This document shows positions 50,172 through 58,626 of a stretch of 64,000 bases of DNA, piece after piece. The notes below the pieces were generated by a model, which saw nothing but the letters and a program-made list of their open reading frames with translations, was not told the DNA's origin and did no database searches. The position numbers and the translations under genes are program-made. The DNA is from an uncultured Prevotellaceae bacterium (GTDB lineage: Bacteria; Bacteroidota; Bacteroidia; Bacteroidales; Bacteroidaceae): assembly GCA_900316265.1 (NCBI GenBank), contig ONCH01000002.1:54989-118988 (forward strand). Reading direction: 5' to 3'. Every line of letters begins with the position of its first letter. Within the stretch, counting starts at the first letter, position 1.

Positions 50172-51521
50172 ATGGGAAATCCAAAAGCATTTTTAGAGAT
50201 ACACCGCCAGGAGGCGGGTTACCGTCCGATTCACGATAGAATCCACGATTTTGGCGAGGTGGAGCAGACGCTTAGCACTCGCGAACGCAAACTGCAGGCA
50301 AGTCGTTGTATGGACTGCGGCGTACCCTTCTGCCACTGGGCTTGTCCGCTGGGTAACAAGGCGCCCGAATGGAACGACGCGCTCTACAAGGGTGACTTCG
50401 AGCTTGCCTATCAGTTGTTGAATAGTACAAATCCCTTTCCAGAGTTCACTGGCCGCATCTGTCCGGCGCTCTGCGAGAAGGCCTGTGTGCTGAACCGCTT
50501 CAACCACGAGCCTACCACCAACCGCGAGGACGAGGCCGCCATCACAGAGATGGCCTTCCAGGAAGGTTTCATCCAGCCCCGCACTGACATTAAGCGCAAT
50601 GGTAAGAAGGTGGCTGTCATCGGCGCCGGTCCTGCCGGCCTTGCTGCTGCTAACGACCTCAACCACATGGGCTTCACCGTCACCGTCTTCGAGAAAGCCG
50701 AAGCTGCTGGCGGATTGCTGAGATATGGTATCCCCAACTTCAAGTTGAATAAGGCTCTTATCGACCGCCGTATCAATCTGTTGGAGCAAGAGGGTATCGT
50801 GTTTAAATATGGTGAGGCTGTAGAGGTGAACGACGCGTTTGCTAAGCAGTTTGATGCAGTGGTGATTTCTACGGGTACTCCAACTGCAAGAGACCTTAAG
50901 GCTCCTGGCCGTGAACTCAAAGGCGTACACTTCGCCCTCGAAATGCTGTCACAGCAGAATCGCGTGCTGGCAGGTATCGAGTTCTCAAAGGATGAGCGCG
51001 TCACCGCGAAGGGTAAGGATGTACTCGTCATCGGTGGTGGTGATACTGGTTCTGACTGTATTGGAACAGCCCATCGTCAGGGATGTAAAAGCGTTACCCA
51101 GATTGAGATTATGCCCAAACCTGTTGAAGGACCTGAAGACCCCCAGAACCCTTGGCCCAACTGGCCTCGCACCCTCAAGACGACATCGAGTCACGAGGAG
51201 GGTTGCACACGTCGATGGAATATCAATACGCTGGAGTTCTTGGGTAAGGATGGCAAACTGACTGGCGTAAAGGTTCAGGAGATAGATTGGAAACCAAATC
51301 CAGAAGGTGGGCGCCCTATTATGGTAGAGAAGGGTAAGCCTGAAATCATTAAGGCCGAACTGGTACTGCTTGCAATGGGATTTCTGAAGCCTGAACATCC
51401 TCAGTATGCCGAGAACGTATTTGTATGTGGCGATGCTGCCAACGGTGCTTCTCTCGTTGTTCGCGCGATGGCTAGCGGCAAACAGACAGCCGCAAAGGTC
51501 GCCGCTTATCTCGAACGTTAA
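50172..51521 (+). CDS. gltD: Glutamate synthase small (beta) subunit
   Basis: Oxidises NAD(P)H and passes electrons to GltB. The 449 residues show an N-terminal ferredoxin-like domain with two 4Fe-4S motifs (ASRCMDCGVPFCHWACPLG and GRICPALCEKACV), FAD-binding GAGPAGLAAA near 152, and NADPH-binding GGGDTGSDC near 292, ending in VFVCGDAANGASLVVRAMASG. It starts 2 nt after gltB and ends before a terminator. Confidence 0.97.
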   Translation: MGNPKAFLEIHRQEAGYRPIHDRIHDFGEVEQTLSTRERKLQASRCMDCGVPFCHWACPLGNKAPEWNDALYKGDFELAYQLLNSTNPFPEFTGRICPALCEKACVLNRFNHEPTTNREDEAAITEMAFQEGFIQPRTDIKRNGKKVAVIGAGPAGLAAANDLNHMGFTVTVFEKAEAAGGLLRYGIPNFKLNKALIDRRINLLEQEGIVFKYGEAVEVNDAFAKQFDAVVISTGTPTARDLKAPGRELKGVHFALEMLSQQNRVLAGIEFSKDERVTAKGKDVLVIGGGDTGSDCIGTAHRQGCKSVTQIEIMPKPVEGPEDPQNPWPNWPRTLKTTSSHEEGCTRRWNINTLEFLGKDGKLTGVKVQEIDWKPNPEGGRPIMVEKGKPEIIKAELVLLAMGFLKPEHPQYAENVFVCGDAANGASLVVRAMASGKQTAAKVAAYLER

Positions 51522-51545
51522 CAATCAACCATCTCTTTATAAATT

Positions 51546-51579
51546 ATCCCTGAATCGTTATTGATTTCAGGGATTTTTT
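51546..51579 (+). terminator. Terminator of gltBD
   Basis: ATCCCTGAA (51546-51554) pairs perfectly with TTCAGGGAT (51566-51574), followed by TTTTTT. Confidence 0.9.
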
Positions 51580-51581
51580 CG

Positions 51582-51663
51582 TATCTTTGACTTCGTCGAA
51601 GGTAACTCTCGCTCGGAAAAACTCAAATACATTTGGTTTTTCGCTCGCTTATTCGTATCTTTG
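51582..51663 (+). promoter_or_regulatory. Two successive -7 boxes before the AlkD-like gene
   Basis: TATCTTTG occurs at 51582-51589 and again at 51656-51663, in similar context (TTTTTTCGTATCTTTG and TTATTCGTATCTTTG). The second is 10 nt before the ATG at 51674 and fixes that start; the first overlaps the terminator's end. Confidence 0.6.
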
Positions 51664-51673
51664 CCCCAAAAAG

Positions 51674-52438
51674 ATGACGATGACGGCCAAAGAGATAATA
51701 ACGTATATGGAATCGCTGCAGAATGAAGAGCAGCGACGGATACTTATGGGATTCTTTAAGACAGGGGCCGGTGAGTATGGTGAGGGCGACGAGTTCTTGG
51801 GGTTGAAAGTGCCACAGACACGCGAGGTTGTTAGGCATGTTGCTCAAAGTTTTCCCTTGAACGAAATTCCTGAGTTGTTAATGAGCCGCTGGCATGAGGT
51901 ACGCCTCTGTGGTCTGCTAATACTCGTATCACAATTCGAGAAATTGGCCACCAAACGATTAGAGAACGACGAGAAAGCCATCCGTGCCCGTGACGAAATC
52001 CTCACGCTCTACCTGCAATACGCTGAGCAAGCAAACAATTGGGATCTCGTTGACCTTTCCGTCCATAAGATTCTCGGCCACTGGCTACTGCTGCCAACAA
52101 ACCTTGGTGACAGATACTATAAGATAAAGGTATTAGACAATCTCGCCCAAAGCCCTTGTCTTTGGAAACAGCGCATGAGTATGGTCTGTTCATGGAAGAC
52201 GTCGCAGATGGGGGATCCGTCATGGTGTCTGCGCTATGCTGAAATCCACTTGCATCATCCGCACGACCTGATGCACAAGGCCGTTGGTTGGATGCTTCGT
52301 GAGATGGGTAAGCGAGTATCTATGGACTTGTTAAGAGATTTCCTGCGTCAGCACGTCCATGAAATGCCTCGTACTATGTTGCGATATGCTATTGAAAAGA
52401 TGCCGGAATCAGAACGACAATATTGGATGAAACGATGA
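51674..52438 (+). CDS. DNA alkylation repair protein (AlkD-like HEAT family)
   Basis: The ATG at 51674 (MTMTAKEIITYMESLQNEEQ) gives 254 residues of helical HEAT-like repeats typical of AlkC/AlkD DNA glycosylases that remove 3- and 7-alkylpurines. Family landmarks are FLGLKVPQTREVVRH, NNWDLVDLSVHKILG, CLWKQRMSMVCSWK and AVGWMLREMGKR followed by PRTMLRYAIEKMP. The WDLVD Asp corresponds to the catalytic-site Asp. A longer frame begins before the second promoter and is rejected. It overlaps the next gene by 4 nt, making a DNA-repair pair. Confidence 0.93.
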   Translation: MTMTAKEIITYMESLQNEEQRRILMGFFKTGAGEYGEGDEFLGLKVPQTREVVRHVAQSFPLNEIPELLMSRWHEVRLCGLLILVSQFEKLATKRLENDEKAIRARDEILTLYLQYAEQANNWDLVDLSVHKILGHWLLLPTNLGDRYYKIKVLDNLAQSPCLWKQRMSMVCSWKTSQMGDPSWCLRYAEIHLHHPHDLMHKAVGWMLREMGKRVSMDLLRDFLRQHVHEMPRTMLRYAIEKMPESERQYWMKR

Positions 52439-53067
52439 CCTCTTATCTGAATACAGAAAATATCGCCCGCAGCAAGGGTGGGGTAGAGTACCACCCCTTG
52501 CATCCTTTCTTGCCTGAGAATGCAAAAGTGTTGTTCTTGGGCAGCTTTCCGCCACAGCGCAAACGGTGGTGTATGGATTTTTTCTACCCGAATTATATAA
52601 ATGACCACTGGAGATTGGAGGGAGAGATATTCTTTGGCGACAAGAACCATTTTGTGGATATCGAGGCCAAGTGCTTCAAGATTGACGAGATTATTGCCTT
52701 CTGCCAAGAAAAGGGTATCGCCTTCTTCGATACCTCTACGGCTATCCGTCGCTTGCAAGACAACGCCTCCGACAAATTCCTCGAGGTCGTAGAGCCTACC
52801 GACATTCCAGCTTTACTCTCTCAATTGCCGCATCTTCGCGCTATCGTTACCACAGGTGAGAAAGCCACTGAGACCATCTGCGCCTCGCTCGGCATCCCAA
52901 CCATCCCCAAAGTTAACACTTTTGTAACCACTCCCCTCGCCATTCGGAGAGGGGCTGGGGGTGAGGCTCTCTTGCTCTATCGCCTCCCTTCCTCCTCTCG
53001 CGCCTATCCATTGTCCTTCGACAAAAAGGTCGAGGCCTATCGTCAAATGTTTCAGCAAATACTATAA
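52435..53067 (+). CDS. Uracil-DNA-glycosylase-superfamily protein
   Basis: The ATG overlaps the AlkD-like stop (ATGA); 210 residues. VLFLGSFPPQRKRWCMDFFY is the UDG-superfamily motif-1 region (G-x-x-P), FDTSTAIRR follows in the middle, and RAIVTTGEKA resembles the motif before the C-terminal His/Ser loop. It is closest in layout to single-domain TDG/Mug-like or family-6-like enzymes; substrate is unproven. A palindromic element inserted near the end encodes PLAIRRGAGGEALLLYRLPS, placing foreign residues close to where the last motif should be, so activity might be affected. Confidence 0.75.
   Translation: MTSYLNTENIARSKGGVEYHPLHPFLPENAKVLFLGSFPPQRKRWCMDFFYPNYINDHWRLEGEIFFGDKNHFVDIEAKCFKIDEIIAFCQEKGIAFFDTSTAIRRLQDNASDKFLEVVEPTDIPALLSQLPHLRAIVTTGEKATETICASLGIPTIPKVNTFVTTPLAIRRGAGGEALLLYRLPSSSRAYPLSFDKKVEAYRQMFQQIL
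52933..52954. repeat. In-frame palindromic element PE-1, copy b
   Basis: CCCCTC (52933-52938) pairs with GAGGGG (52949-52954), with inner CC/GG. It is followed by GCTGGGGGTGAGGCT, a word common to such Bacteroidetes elements. Reads as PLAIRRGAGGEALL in the glycosylase-like gene. Confidence 0.75.
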
Positions 53068-53078
53068 TGCTATAAATC

Positions 53079-53399
53079 ATGGCAAGCAATACCGATTTTG
53101 TACAGTATATCGCCGACCAGTGTAGTGGTGCGGGCGAGATTATGGTAAAGAAGATGTTCGGCGACTACGGCATCTATTGTGATGGGAAAATCTTCGGACT
53201 TATCTGCGACGATTGTTTCTATCTAAAACCCACAGATGCCGTCCGTCCCTTATTGCGAGTAGTCGATATGCGTCCACCCTACGACGGTGCCAAAGACTAC
53301 TTTTATATTGCTGATGTCGATGACCGCGACTACGTCTCACTCATAGTCCGCGAAACCTGCAAGGCACTTCCGGAACCGAAGCCCAAAAAGAAACGTTAA
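53079..53399 (+). CDS. TfoX N-terminal-domain protein
   Basis: The 106-residue protein is one TfoX_N domain: VQYIADQCSGAGEIMVKKMF, GDYGIYCDGKIFGLICDD and YLKPTDAVRP, with a lysine-rich tail PKPKKKR. In gamma-proteobacteria the full TfoX/Sxy activates competence. Single-domain versions in Bacteroidetes have unknown function. It starts 11 nt after the glycosylase gene, so it is likely cotranscribed with the two repair genes. Confidence 0.88.
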   Translation: MASNTDFVQYIADQCSGAGEIMVKKMFGDYGIYCDGKIFGLICDDCFYLKPTDAVRPLLRVVDMRPPYDGAKDYFYIADVDDRDYVSLIVRETCKALPEPKPKKKR

Positions 53400-53437
53400 T
53401 CTCCATCTTTTCATTTTCACGCCGCGAATTCAGATTT

Positions 53438-54064
53438 TTAGCTAAGACTGAATAGGAATTGCTGATTGGCGTATTCCCACTTCACGATTGAGAAGCGGAT
53501 GAGACGGGCTAGAAGGGCGATAACTTTGGGACGGGGCAGGCGTGATTGGCGGACTATTTGGTTTAGGGTTTGCTGGCCTTTCATCACGTCAAGTAGTTGG
53601 CGGATAGTGTCATCGTAGGTCATGATGCTGCCTTGTGGCTTTTGTGATTCGCGCCACAGGGCCAGATGAACTGGCGAGGCCACAATATTCTCATCGTTGA
53701 TGCGGATATAGGCGCGTTTGTGACCTTCTTCGTCGATAGCGCAGATAGGGCGATGACCTGAGGGTGGAACTGTGGCAATCACTATGGTTCTTCCATCTAT
53801 ATGATAGGTGTCGAACTTGATGCTCGACTCTGGCTTGCAATATTTGTAGGCAGCCTGATGCATCATGTAGATTTCTTCTTCTGAACGAACACCCGACAAG
53901 TTGCCATCATCTCGCACACCTATCAGCAGTCGCCCGCCGTCGGTATTGGCAAAGGCCGATACTGATTTTGCCAACTTACAGGCATCGGACACTCGATACT
54001 TGAAGTCCTGTTGTTGGTGTTCACCCTCCCTAATGAGGCTTATCAGATAACGCTTGTCGTCCAT
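53438..54064 (-). CDS. AlbA_2 (Schlafen-type) domain protein
   Basis: The 208-residue protein carries the AlbA_2 putative ATP/DNA-binding domain: LIREGEHQQQDFKYRV near residue 10, KSVSAFANTDGGRLLIGVRD near 36, and RAYIRINDENIVAS near 125. The C-terminal part (LNQIVRQSRLPRPKVIALLA) looks like a winged helix, so it may be a transcriptional regulator. It is encoded 3 nt downstream of the DUF1593 gene on the same strand. Confidence 0.82.
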   Translation of the reverse strand: MDDKRYLISLIREGEHQQQDFKYRVSDACKLAKSVSAFANTDGGRLLIGVRDDGNLSGVRSEEEIYMMHQAAYKYCKPESSIKFDTYHIDGRTIVIATVPPSGHRPICAIDEEGHKRAYIRINDENIVASPVHLALWRESQKPQGSIMTYDDTIRQLLDVMKGQQTLNQIVRQSRLPRPKVIALLARLIRFSIVKWEYANQQFLFSLS

Positions 54065-54067
54065 ACA

Positions 54068-55441
54068 TTATTTAATCGACACAATGATGCGACGATAAGC
54101 GACGAGGTGGAAGGGACCGCCATCGTGGACTTCGCAAATGAGGTGAATGGTGTCACCCTTCGTGTCTGATGGAATATGAAAGGTTGTTATCGACTGGTCA
54201 GACTGGTCAATCGTCACTTTCGTTCTGCCAATCTCCGGTTGTTGCCACCAAAGGAAACGGAGGGCGTCGCCATCGGGGTCGAAGGATTTCGAGGCGTCTA
54301 AACGAATGGTATCACCAGCCTTGGCTGTGATTTGGAGAGGGGCGATAACAATCTGCGGATTGCGATTGCCCTTGCCTTCGGCAGCCCACTGCATGCGGGC
54401 ACAGAAGTCGTTAAGTTCGTCGGGATAGAAACGACGTTTATAGCCCACAGAGATGCTGCGCACAGGATTCAGCCATGAGGTCCAGGCGGTGGTGAGAGAG
54501 TCGGCACAGATACCACGTTTGTGATAGCCTGCCCAACTGCATTGATGCGGGTCTTCCGGATCGTTCAGTCCATTGGGCATCACGTAGAGGAAACTCGGTG
54601 TATCGCCCTCCACGCCCCATTTGTAATTAGGGTATTCGCGACCAAGCGCACCCTTGCCCTGAATCATGTCCTTGTGTTGCTGCCAATGGCGCTTGCCCAG
54701 TTCACACTGCTCCTGCCAGGCACCTTCGTCCCAGATGAATTGCAGGTCGTTCTGGAACTCCTTGCGCAGCCACATGTGTGAACTGTAGGCACGATTCATG
54801 CGCATGCTGTATTGCATGTCCTGGTCGGTAATGGTGAAGAGGCGGAACTTGCGGACGAAGTTTCTGACTTCGTTATCACTACGGGTTTGTTTTACTCGCC
54901 AGATGGCCTGAGCCAAAGTGTTAGCTCCGCCCCATGCTGCAACGTATATAGGACGTGGATCGTCCTCATCAGCCAGACGGATGAGAAGTTCGCTGCCAGG
55001 AGAGTCATTGCGCTCGCCGATGGCCTTGATGCCGCCATACATACTGCCCATAACAGCACGACTCGTGATGTACTCCGCACTGGGCCAATAGCCAAGTTCT
55101 TGCTGACCGTTTTCTTTTCTTATCGGCTGGAATCCCTTCTGACCGGAGCGCCGCATGAGGTTAGGCACGTCCTTAGCATAGGCAGTAATCACACGAAACA
55201 GATACTGCTGCCACTCCAACGGATATGGGTCGCAGTTCCAACCGACACTCGTGATGAGTGCTTCTATCTCAAAACAGTCAGCATACGCCATCAGTCGCAC
55301 CATCGATTCCATATCGTCAGGTTCCACATCGGCAGGTGCGATGTCCGTACATACCACTAATCGTGGCTTAAGACCGTTCTTCGCTGCCCATACCGTCAAC
55401 GGCATTAGGAGCAGCATGTATATTATTGCTTTCTTCATCAT
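54068..55441 (-). CDS. Secreted DUF1593 (nucleoside-hydrolase-like) protein
   Basis: The signal peptide is MKKAIIYMLLLMPLTVWAA. LVVCTDIAPADVEPDDMESM has the Asp cluster of inosine-uridine nucleoside hydrolase folds, followed by YVAAWGGANTLAQAIW, as in DUF1593 proteins. A C-terminal Ig/PKD-like domain follows (about 345-457: LDASKSFDPDGDALRFLWW). The 457 residues match the family. Such proteins accompany polysaccharide-degradation genes; their substrate is not established. It overlaps the HAD gene by 1 nt. Confidence 0.88.
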   Translation of the reverse strand: MMKKAIIYMLLLMPLTVWAAKNGLKPRLVVCTDIAPADVEPDDMESMVRLMAYADCFEIEALITSVGWNCDPYPLEWQQYLFRVITAYAKDVPNLMRRSGQKGFQPIRKENGQQELGYWPSAEYITSRAVMGSMYGGIKAIGERNDSPGSELLIRLADEDDPRPIYVAAWGGANTLAQAIWRVKQTRSDNEVRNFVRKFRLFTITDQDMQYSMRMNRAYSSHMWLRKEFQNDLQFIWDEGAWQEQCELGKRHWQQHKDMIQGKGALGREYPNYKWGVEGDTPSFLYVMPNGLNDPEDPHQCSWAGYHKRGICADSLTTAWTSWLNPVRSISVGYKRRFYPDELNDFCARMQWAAEGKGNRNPQIVIAPLQITAKAGDTIRLDASKSFDPDGDALRFLWWQQPEIGRTKVTIDQSDQSITTFHIPSDTKGDTIHLICEVHDGGPFHLVAYRRIIVSIK

Positions 55442-56229
55442 TATATGACGTTAAAGTGTCGCAGGGCATTGAGAATGCCGTCGTCATCGACGGAGGTGGT
55501 GACGTAGTCGGCCTGATGCTTGAGGGAGTCAATGGCGTTGCCCATCGCGATGCCAATGCCAGCCTGGAGAATCATCGAGGTGTCGTTGCCGCCGTCGCCG
55601 AAGGCCATTGTGCGACTGGGATTAAAACCCTCGTGGCGGGCCATCGCCAGGATGCCTTTGCCCTTGTCGGCACCGTTGGCGGTAATGTCCGTAAACTCCG
55701 GATGCCAGCGACCGGAGACGCACTGCGGCATGCGGGCCATCAGCACGGGTTCGTAGTCGGCGGGAAAGAAGGGTGTCAGCTGGAGGATGTCCTGCTGGAG
55801 CACAACGTCCAACGGTGATGCTTTGTCGAGGTTCTTTACCGCCAGCATCTGGCGGAAGATGCGGTCGACGTCGCCCTTAGGGTCAATGACTGCCACGTCC
55901 TTGCGCCCAACGACGATGAGGCTGTTGCCCTTCTCGCGGCAGTCCTCCACACAAGTCACCACATCCTCCTTGGGAATGGGTTGGCACGTGACCATCTCGT
56001 CGTCCACATAGCATAGCGCACCGTTGGTGGTGATATATCCGTCGATGAGGTGCTCGATAGCGCCCAGATTGGTGAGAATCAGCGGCGGACGGCCCGTGGC
56101 GATATACACTCGCGAACCGTTGGCCTTGGCCTGTGTCAGCGCAAGGATGGTCGATGCAGGAATCCCGTGCGTCTGGAAACTTACGAGTGTGCCGTCGATG
56201 TCGAAGAATAATGCGTATTTCTGTGTCAC
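55441..56229 (-). CDS. Cof-type HAD-IIB sugar-phosphate phosphatase
   Basis: Motif I FFDIDGTLVSF at residues 8-18, motif II region YIATGRPP, the C2B cap, then motif III/IV KGKGILAMARHEG and MAFGDGGNDTSMI. The 262 residues fit the Cof subfamily, which dephosphorylates sugar phosphates or cofactors. The start is GTG (MTQKYALFF). An AT-rich octamer tract separates it from the repair pair upstream. Confidence 0.92.
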   Translation of the reverse strand: MTQKYALFFDIDGTLVSFQTHGIPASTILALTQAKANGSRVYIATGRPPLILTNLGAIEHLIDGYITTNGALCYVDDEMVTCQPIPKEDVVTCVEDCREKGNSLIVVGRKDVAVIDPKGDVDRIFRQMLAVKNLDKASPLDVVLQQDILQLTPFFPADYEPVLMARMPQCVSGRWHPEFTDITANGADKGKGILAMARHEGFNPSRTMAFGDGGNDTSMILQAGIGIAMGNAIDSLKHQADYVTTSVDDDGILNALRHFNVI

Positions 56230-56269
56230 CTTTTTTATTTTTTTATTTTTTTATTCTTTTATTCTTTAA
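56230..56269. repeat. Octamer tract (TTTTTTTA/TTCTTTTA)n
   Basis: Five approximately 8-base units between the HAD start and the end of the TIGR03915 gene; the last unit overlaps that gene's stop. Confidence 0.8.
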
Positions 56270-57036
56270 TTTTTCTCCGTCATGTATTTCCAATAGCGTC
56301 GCGGCATGTCCTGCAATTGCTTGCGTGGATTCATGCGCTCCTTGATGCAGATGGCCTTGAAATACGTGCGCCAGAGGTCCTGGAACAGCTGATCGTTGTC
56401 GCTCAGCACGTCGGCGTCCATCTTGCCGTTCTTCAGGTCGAAGGGCACAGCAGCTTCGTCCTCAAATGTCACGTGTATAACGGTTTTACCATCATAATAG
56501 TAGCCGTAGTGCCGCTTCGCATCGTATATCAGCCAAGGCTGGTCGTTAAACCTGTCCTGAAAATGGTCGGTGATGATGGGCAACACATTGTGATCAGGTG
56601 AGACAACGCCCAGATATGTGCCGTCTTTCGCTTTCTGGAACCGGATGAACTGCTTCATGCGCAACTGTTCGTGTAATACGCGGCGTGCGATATTCGTCAC
56701 AGCCAGCACGTCTGCATCAGCGAAGTTTCGCGATATATCTCCTTGACGGAATACCTTACATATATATAGGAATAATGGAGTGTTCAGTTCCCGCAATTCC
56801 GACAGCCAACTGACGGAAATAAGCCGCAGGGCCTCGCGCGTCAGTTTCTTCTCCAGTCCAGCCCACACCCTGCGTGCTTTCTCCTCATCCGAGGTCACGT
56901 GGTAGGTGTGGTCGCAGAATAGTGGTAGCGCGTCGCCTTCCGCCAGCAATTGCTCTGGCTGCTCTTTCAACAGGAATGCGTCGAACACCGCTGTCAGCAG
57001 CCCATCCATCGTTCCGTCAAATAAATATACTGTCAT
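56266..57036 (-). CDS. TIGR03915-family putative DNA metabolism protein
   Basis: The ATG at 57036 (MTVYLFDGTMDGLLTAVFDA) overlaps the radical-SAM stop by 4 nt and gives 256 residues. The opening LFDGT-GLLTAVFDA and the later DGTYLGVVSPDHNVLPIITD and ILTDHF-type layout match TIGR03915 (DUF4130-containing), always paired with a TIGR03916 radical-SAM protein. The C-terminal half resembles uracil-DNA-glycosylase-family relatives in other species. Together they are annotated as DNA modification or repair, without biochemical proof known to me. Confidence 0.88.
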   Translation of the reverse strand: MTVYLFDGTMDGLLTAVFDAFLLKEQPEQLLAEGDALPLFCDHTYHVTSDEEKARRVWAGLEKKLTREALRLISVSWLSELRELNTPLFLYICKVFRQGDISRNFADADVLAVTNIARRVLHEQLRMKQFIRFQKAKDGTYLGVVSPDHNVLPIITDHFQDRFNDQPWLIYDAKRHYGYYYDGKTVIHVTFEDEAAVPFDLKNGKMDADVLSDNDQLFQDLWRTYFKAICIKERMNPRKQLQDMPRRYWKYMTEKN

Positions 57037-58322
57037 TCTCCAAAATCCAATTTCAGTTGTTGCTCTTCTGCCGCCCGTTTCTGCTGTGCTTTCGAAATCA
57101 ACATCGGGCGCAGACGTTCTGGACGCAGTTCGTTGATGCCGATGATGGGCTGGGAGAATTGCGAGGTCAGTTCGTTGCACGTAATAAAATATTTCGCTTT
57201 CTTCATCACCACGCCCATCTTCTTCAAATCTAATGATGTGAGGCGGTTGAAACGGCGCGAGTTTACGATGAGCCAGGCAGACTTAGTGCCGAGGCCAGGG
57301 ACGCGGAGTAGCTGCTCGTAGTCGGCAGTGTTGATGTCAACAGGGAAAAACTCTGGATGGCGCAAGGCCCATGCCAATTTTGGGTCCACCTCCAAGTCGA
57401 GGTTCGTGTGCGCATCGTCGACGATTTCGTCAACCTTAAAATGATAGAAACGCATGAGCCAGTCAGCCTGATACAATCGGTTCTCGCGCACCAATGGCGG
57501 TTGCTTCAGTACGGGCAGACGTGGGTCGTAGGTGTTCACACTGACGTAGCCAGAGTAATAGACGCGTCGCATCGTGGGCTGATCATAGAGCATCGATGAC
57601 ATCGTGAGGATATCCTTGTCAGTCTCTTTCGTAGCCCCCACAATCATCTGCGTGGATTGGCCTGCCGGCACGAAGCGAGGGGCATAGCGATATTTCTTGC
57701 GGTCCTCCTTGTTCTCTAATACGCCCTGCTGGATGAGCTTCATCGGCTGGAATACGCTCTTGTGGTCTTTCTCAGGTGCCAACAGTTTCAGTGACTCCTC
57801 CTTGGGAATCTCGATATTCACGCTCATACGGTCGGCATAGCGCCCGGCTTCGTTGAGCAGTTCCTGTGAACAACCAGGGATGCTCTTCAGGTGGATATAG
57901 CCGTTGAAGCGATGCACCGTTCTGAGGTCACGAGCGATAGCAGCCAGTCGTTCCATTGTATAGTCTGGATTGCGCACCACACCACTCGACAGAAACAATC
58001 CCTCGATGTAGTTGCGACGATAGAACTCCATCGTAATCTCCTCCAGCTCACTGACGGAGAGCGTTGCCCGCTTGATGTCGTTGCTTCGGCGGTTGATGCA
58101 GTAGGCGCAGTCATACATGCAGTAGTTGGTTAGCATCACCTTCAACAGCGAGATGCAACGGCCGTCGTCGGCAAACGAGTGGCAGATACCCACGCCGCCG
58201 ACTGTCGAGCCCACCATGCCCTGCTTACCTTTGCGCACAGTGCCGCTCGACGAGCACGACACGTCGTACTTCGCCGACTCTGCGAGTATTCGCAGCTTCT
58301 TCATCGTCTGTTCTGTTAGCAT
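57033..58322 (-). CDS. TIGR03916-family radical SAM protein (putative DNA repair)
   Basis: The radical-SAM cluster motif is NYCMYDCAYCINRR (CxxxCxxC), followed by FYRRNYIEGLFLSSGVVR and, near the C-terminus, a helix-hairpin-helix DNA-binding motif (INTADYEQLLRVPGLGTKSA). ATG at 58322 (MLTEQTMKKLRILAES) is chosen because the -7 box TATCTTTG lies 8 nt upstream, which excludes the longer frame to 58373; this gives 429 residues. Radical SAM plus HhH argues for a lesion-reversing or base-modifying enzyme acting with its partner. Confidence 0.92.
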   Translation of the reverse strand: MLTEQTMKKLRILAESAKYDVSCSSSGTVRKGKQGMVGSTVGGVGICHSFADDGRCISLLKVMLTNYCMYDCAYCINRRSNDIKRATLSVSELEEITMEFYRRNYIEGLFLSSGVVRNPDYTMERLAAIARDLRTVHRFNGYIHLKSIPGCSQELLNEAGRYADRMSVNIEIPKEESLKLLAPEKDHKSVFQPMKLIQQGVLENKEDRKKYRYAPRFVPAGQSTQMIVGATKETDKDILTMSSMLYDQPTMRRVYYSGYVSVNTYDPRLPVLKQPPLVRENRLYQADWLMRFYHFKVDEIVDDAHTNLDLEVDPKLAWALRHPEFFPVDINTADYEQLLRVPGLGTKSAWLIVNSRRFNRLTSLDLKKMGVVMKKAKYFITCNELTSQFSQPIIGINELRPERLRPMLISKAQQKRAAEEQQLKLDFGE

Positions 58323-58330
58323 ATCGGGTG

Positions 58331-58338
58331 CAAAGATA
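58331..58338 (-). promoter_or_regulatory. -7 box of the TIGR03916/TIGR03915 operon
   Basis: CAAAGATA reads TATCTTTG on the minus strand only 8 nt before the ATG, so the transcript is nearly leaderless and the start at 58322 is fixed. Confidence 0.7.
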
Positions 58339-58421
58339 AAGCAAGGTTGACCCAAAAGTCGGGACATCTTCAATTATTTAACAATCTTTATTATTTAGGC
58401 AATTCCTACTATTATCCCAAC

Positions 58422-58578
58422 TGACGTTTTGCAAGAAAAACGGGAGTTAAGGTGTCAAGATGTAAGCAAAAGGGTGCTGTTTGTGGTCTTGAACTATACA
58501 AAACGGCACTTTTTTACTGTTTGGATATGCAAAAAGTTAGGTTTTTCTTCTGTTTTCTGGCTTTTTGTGTTACCTTTG
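58422..58578 (+). promoter_or_regulatory. dapF promoter with the paired nitrogen-type sites
   Basis: The far site TGACGTTTTGCAA starts at 58422, the near site's ACAAAACGGCA starts at 58498 (two mismatches in the 13-mer), and the -7 box TACCTTTG is at 58571-58578. The distances (149, 73 and 76 bp) are identical to those at glnN, gltB and glnK. TGTAAGCAAAA at 58461 matches a similar word at the same offset (109 bp) in the glnK promoter. The remaining 58339-58421 stretch is AT-rich with nothing recognised. Confidence 0.75.
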
Positions 58579-58626
58579 CAGCGAAATTCGACAAAAGGAT
58601 AGCAAGTTGACATAAAGCATTGCAAT

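Noticed and set aside
53438-54064. AlbA_2 protein as part of a mobile or defence island
   Set aside because: No integrase, transposase or other defence gene is nearby; neighbours are metabolic and repair genes with similar composition.
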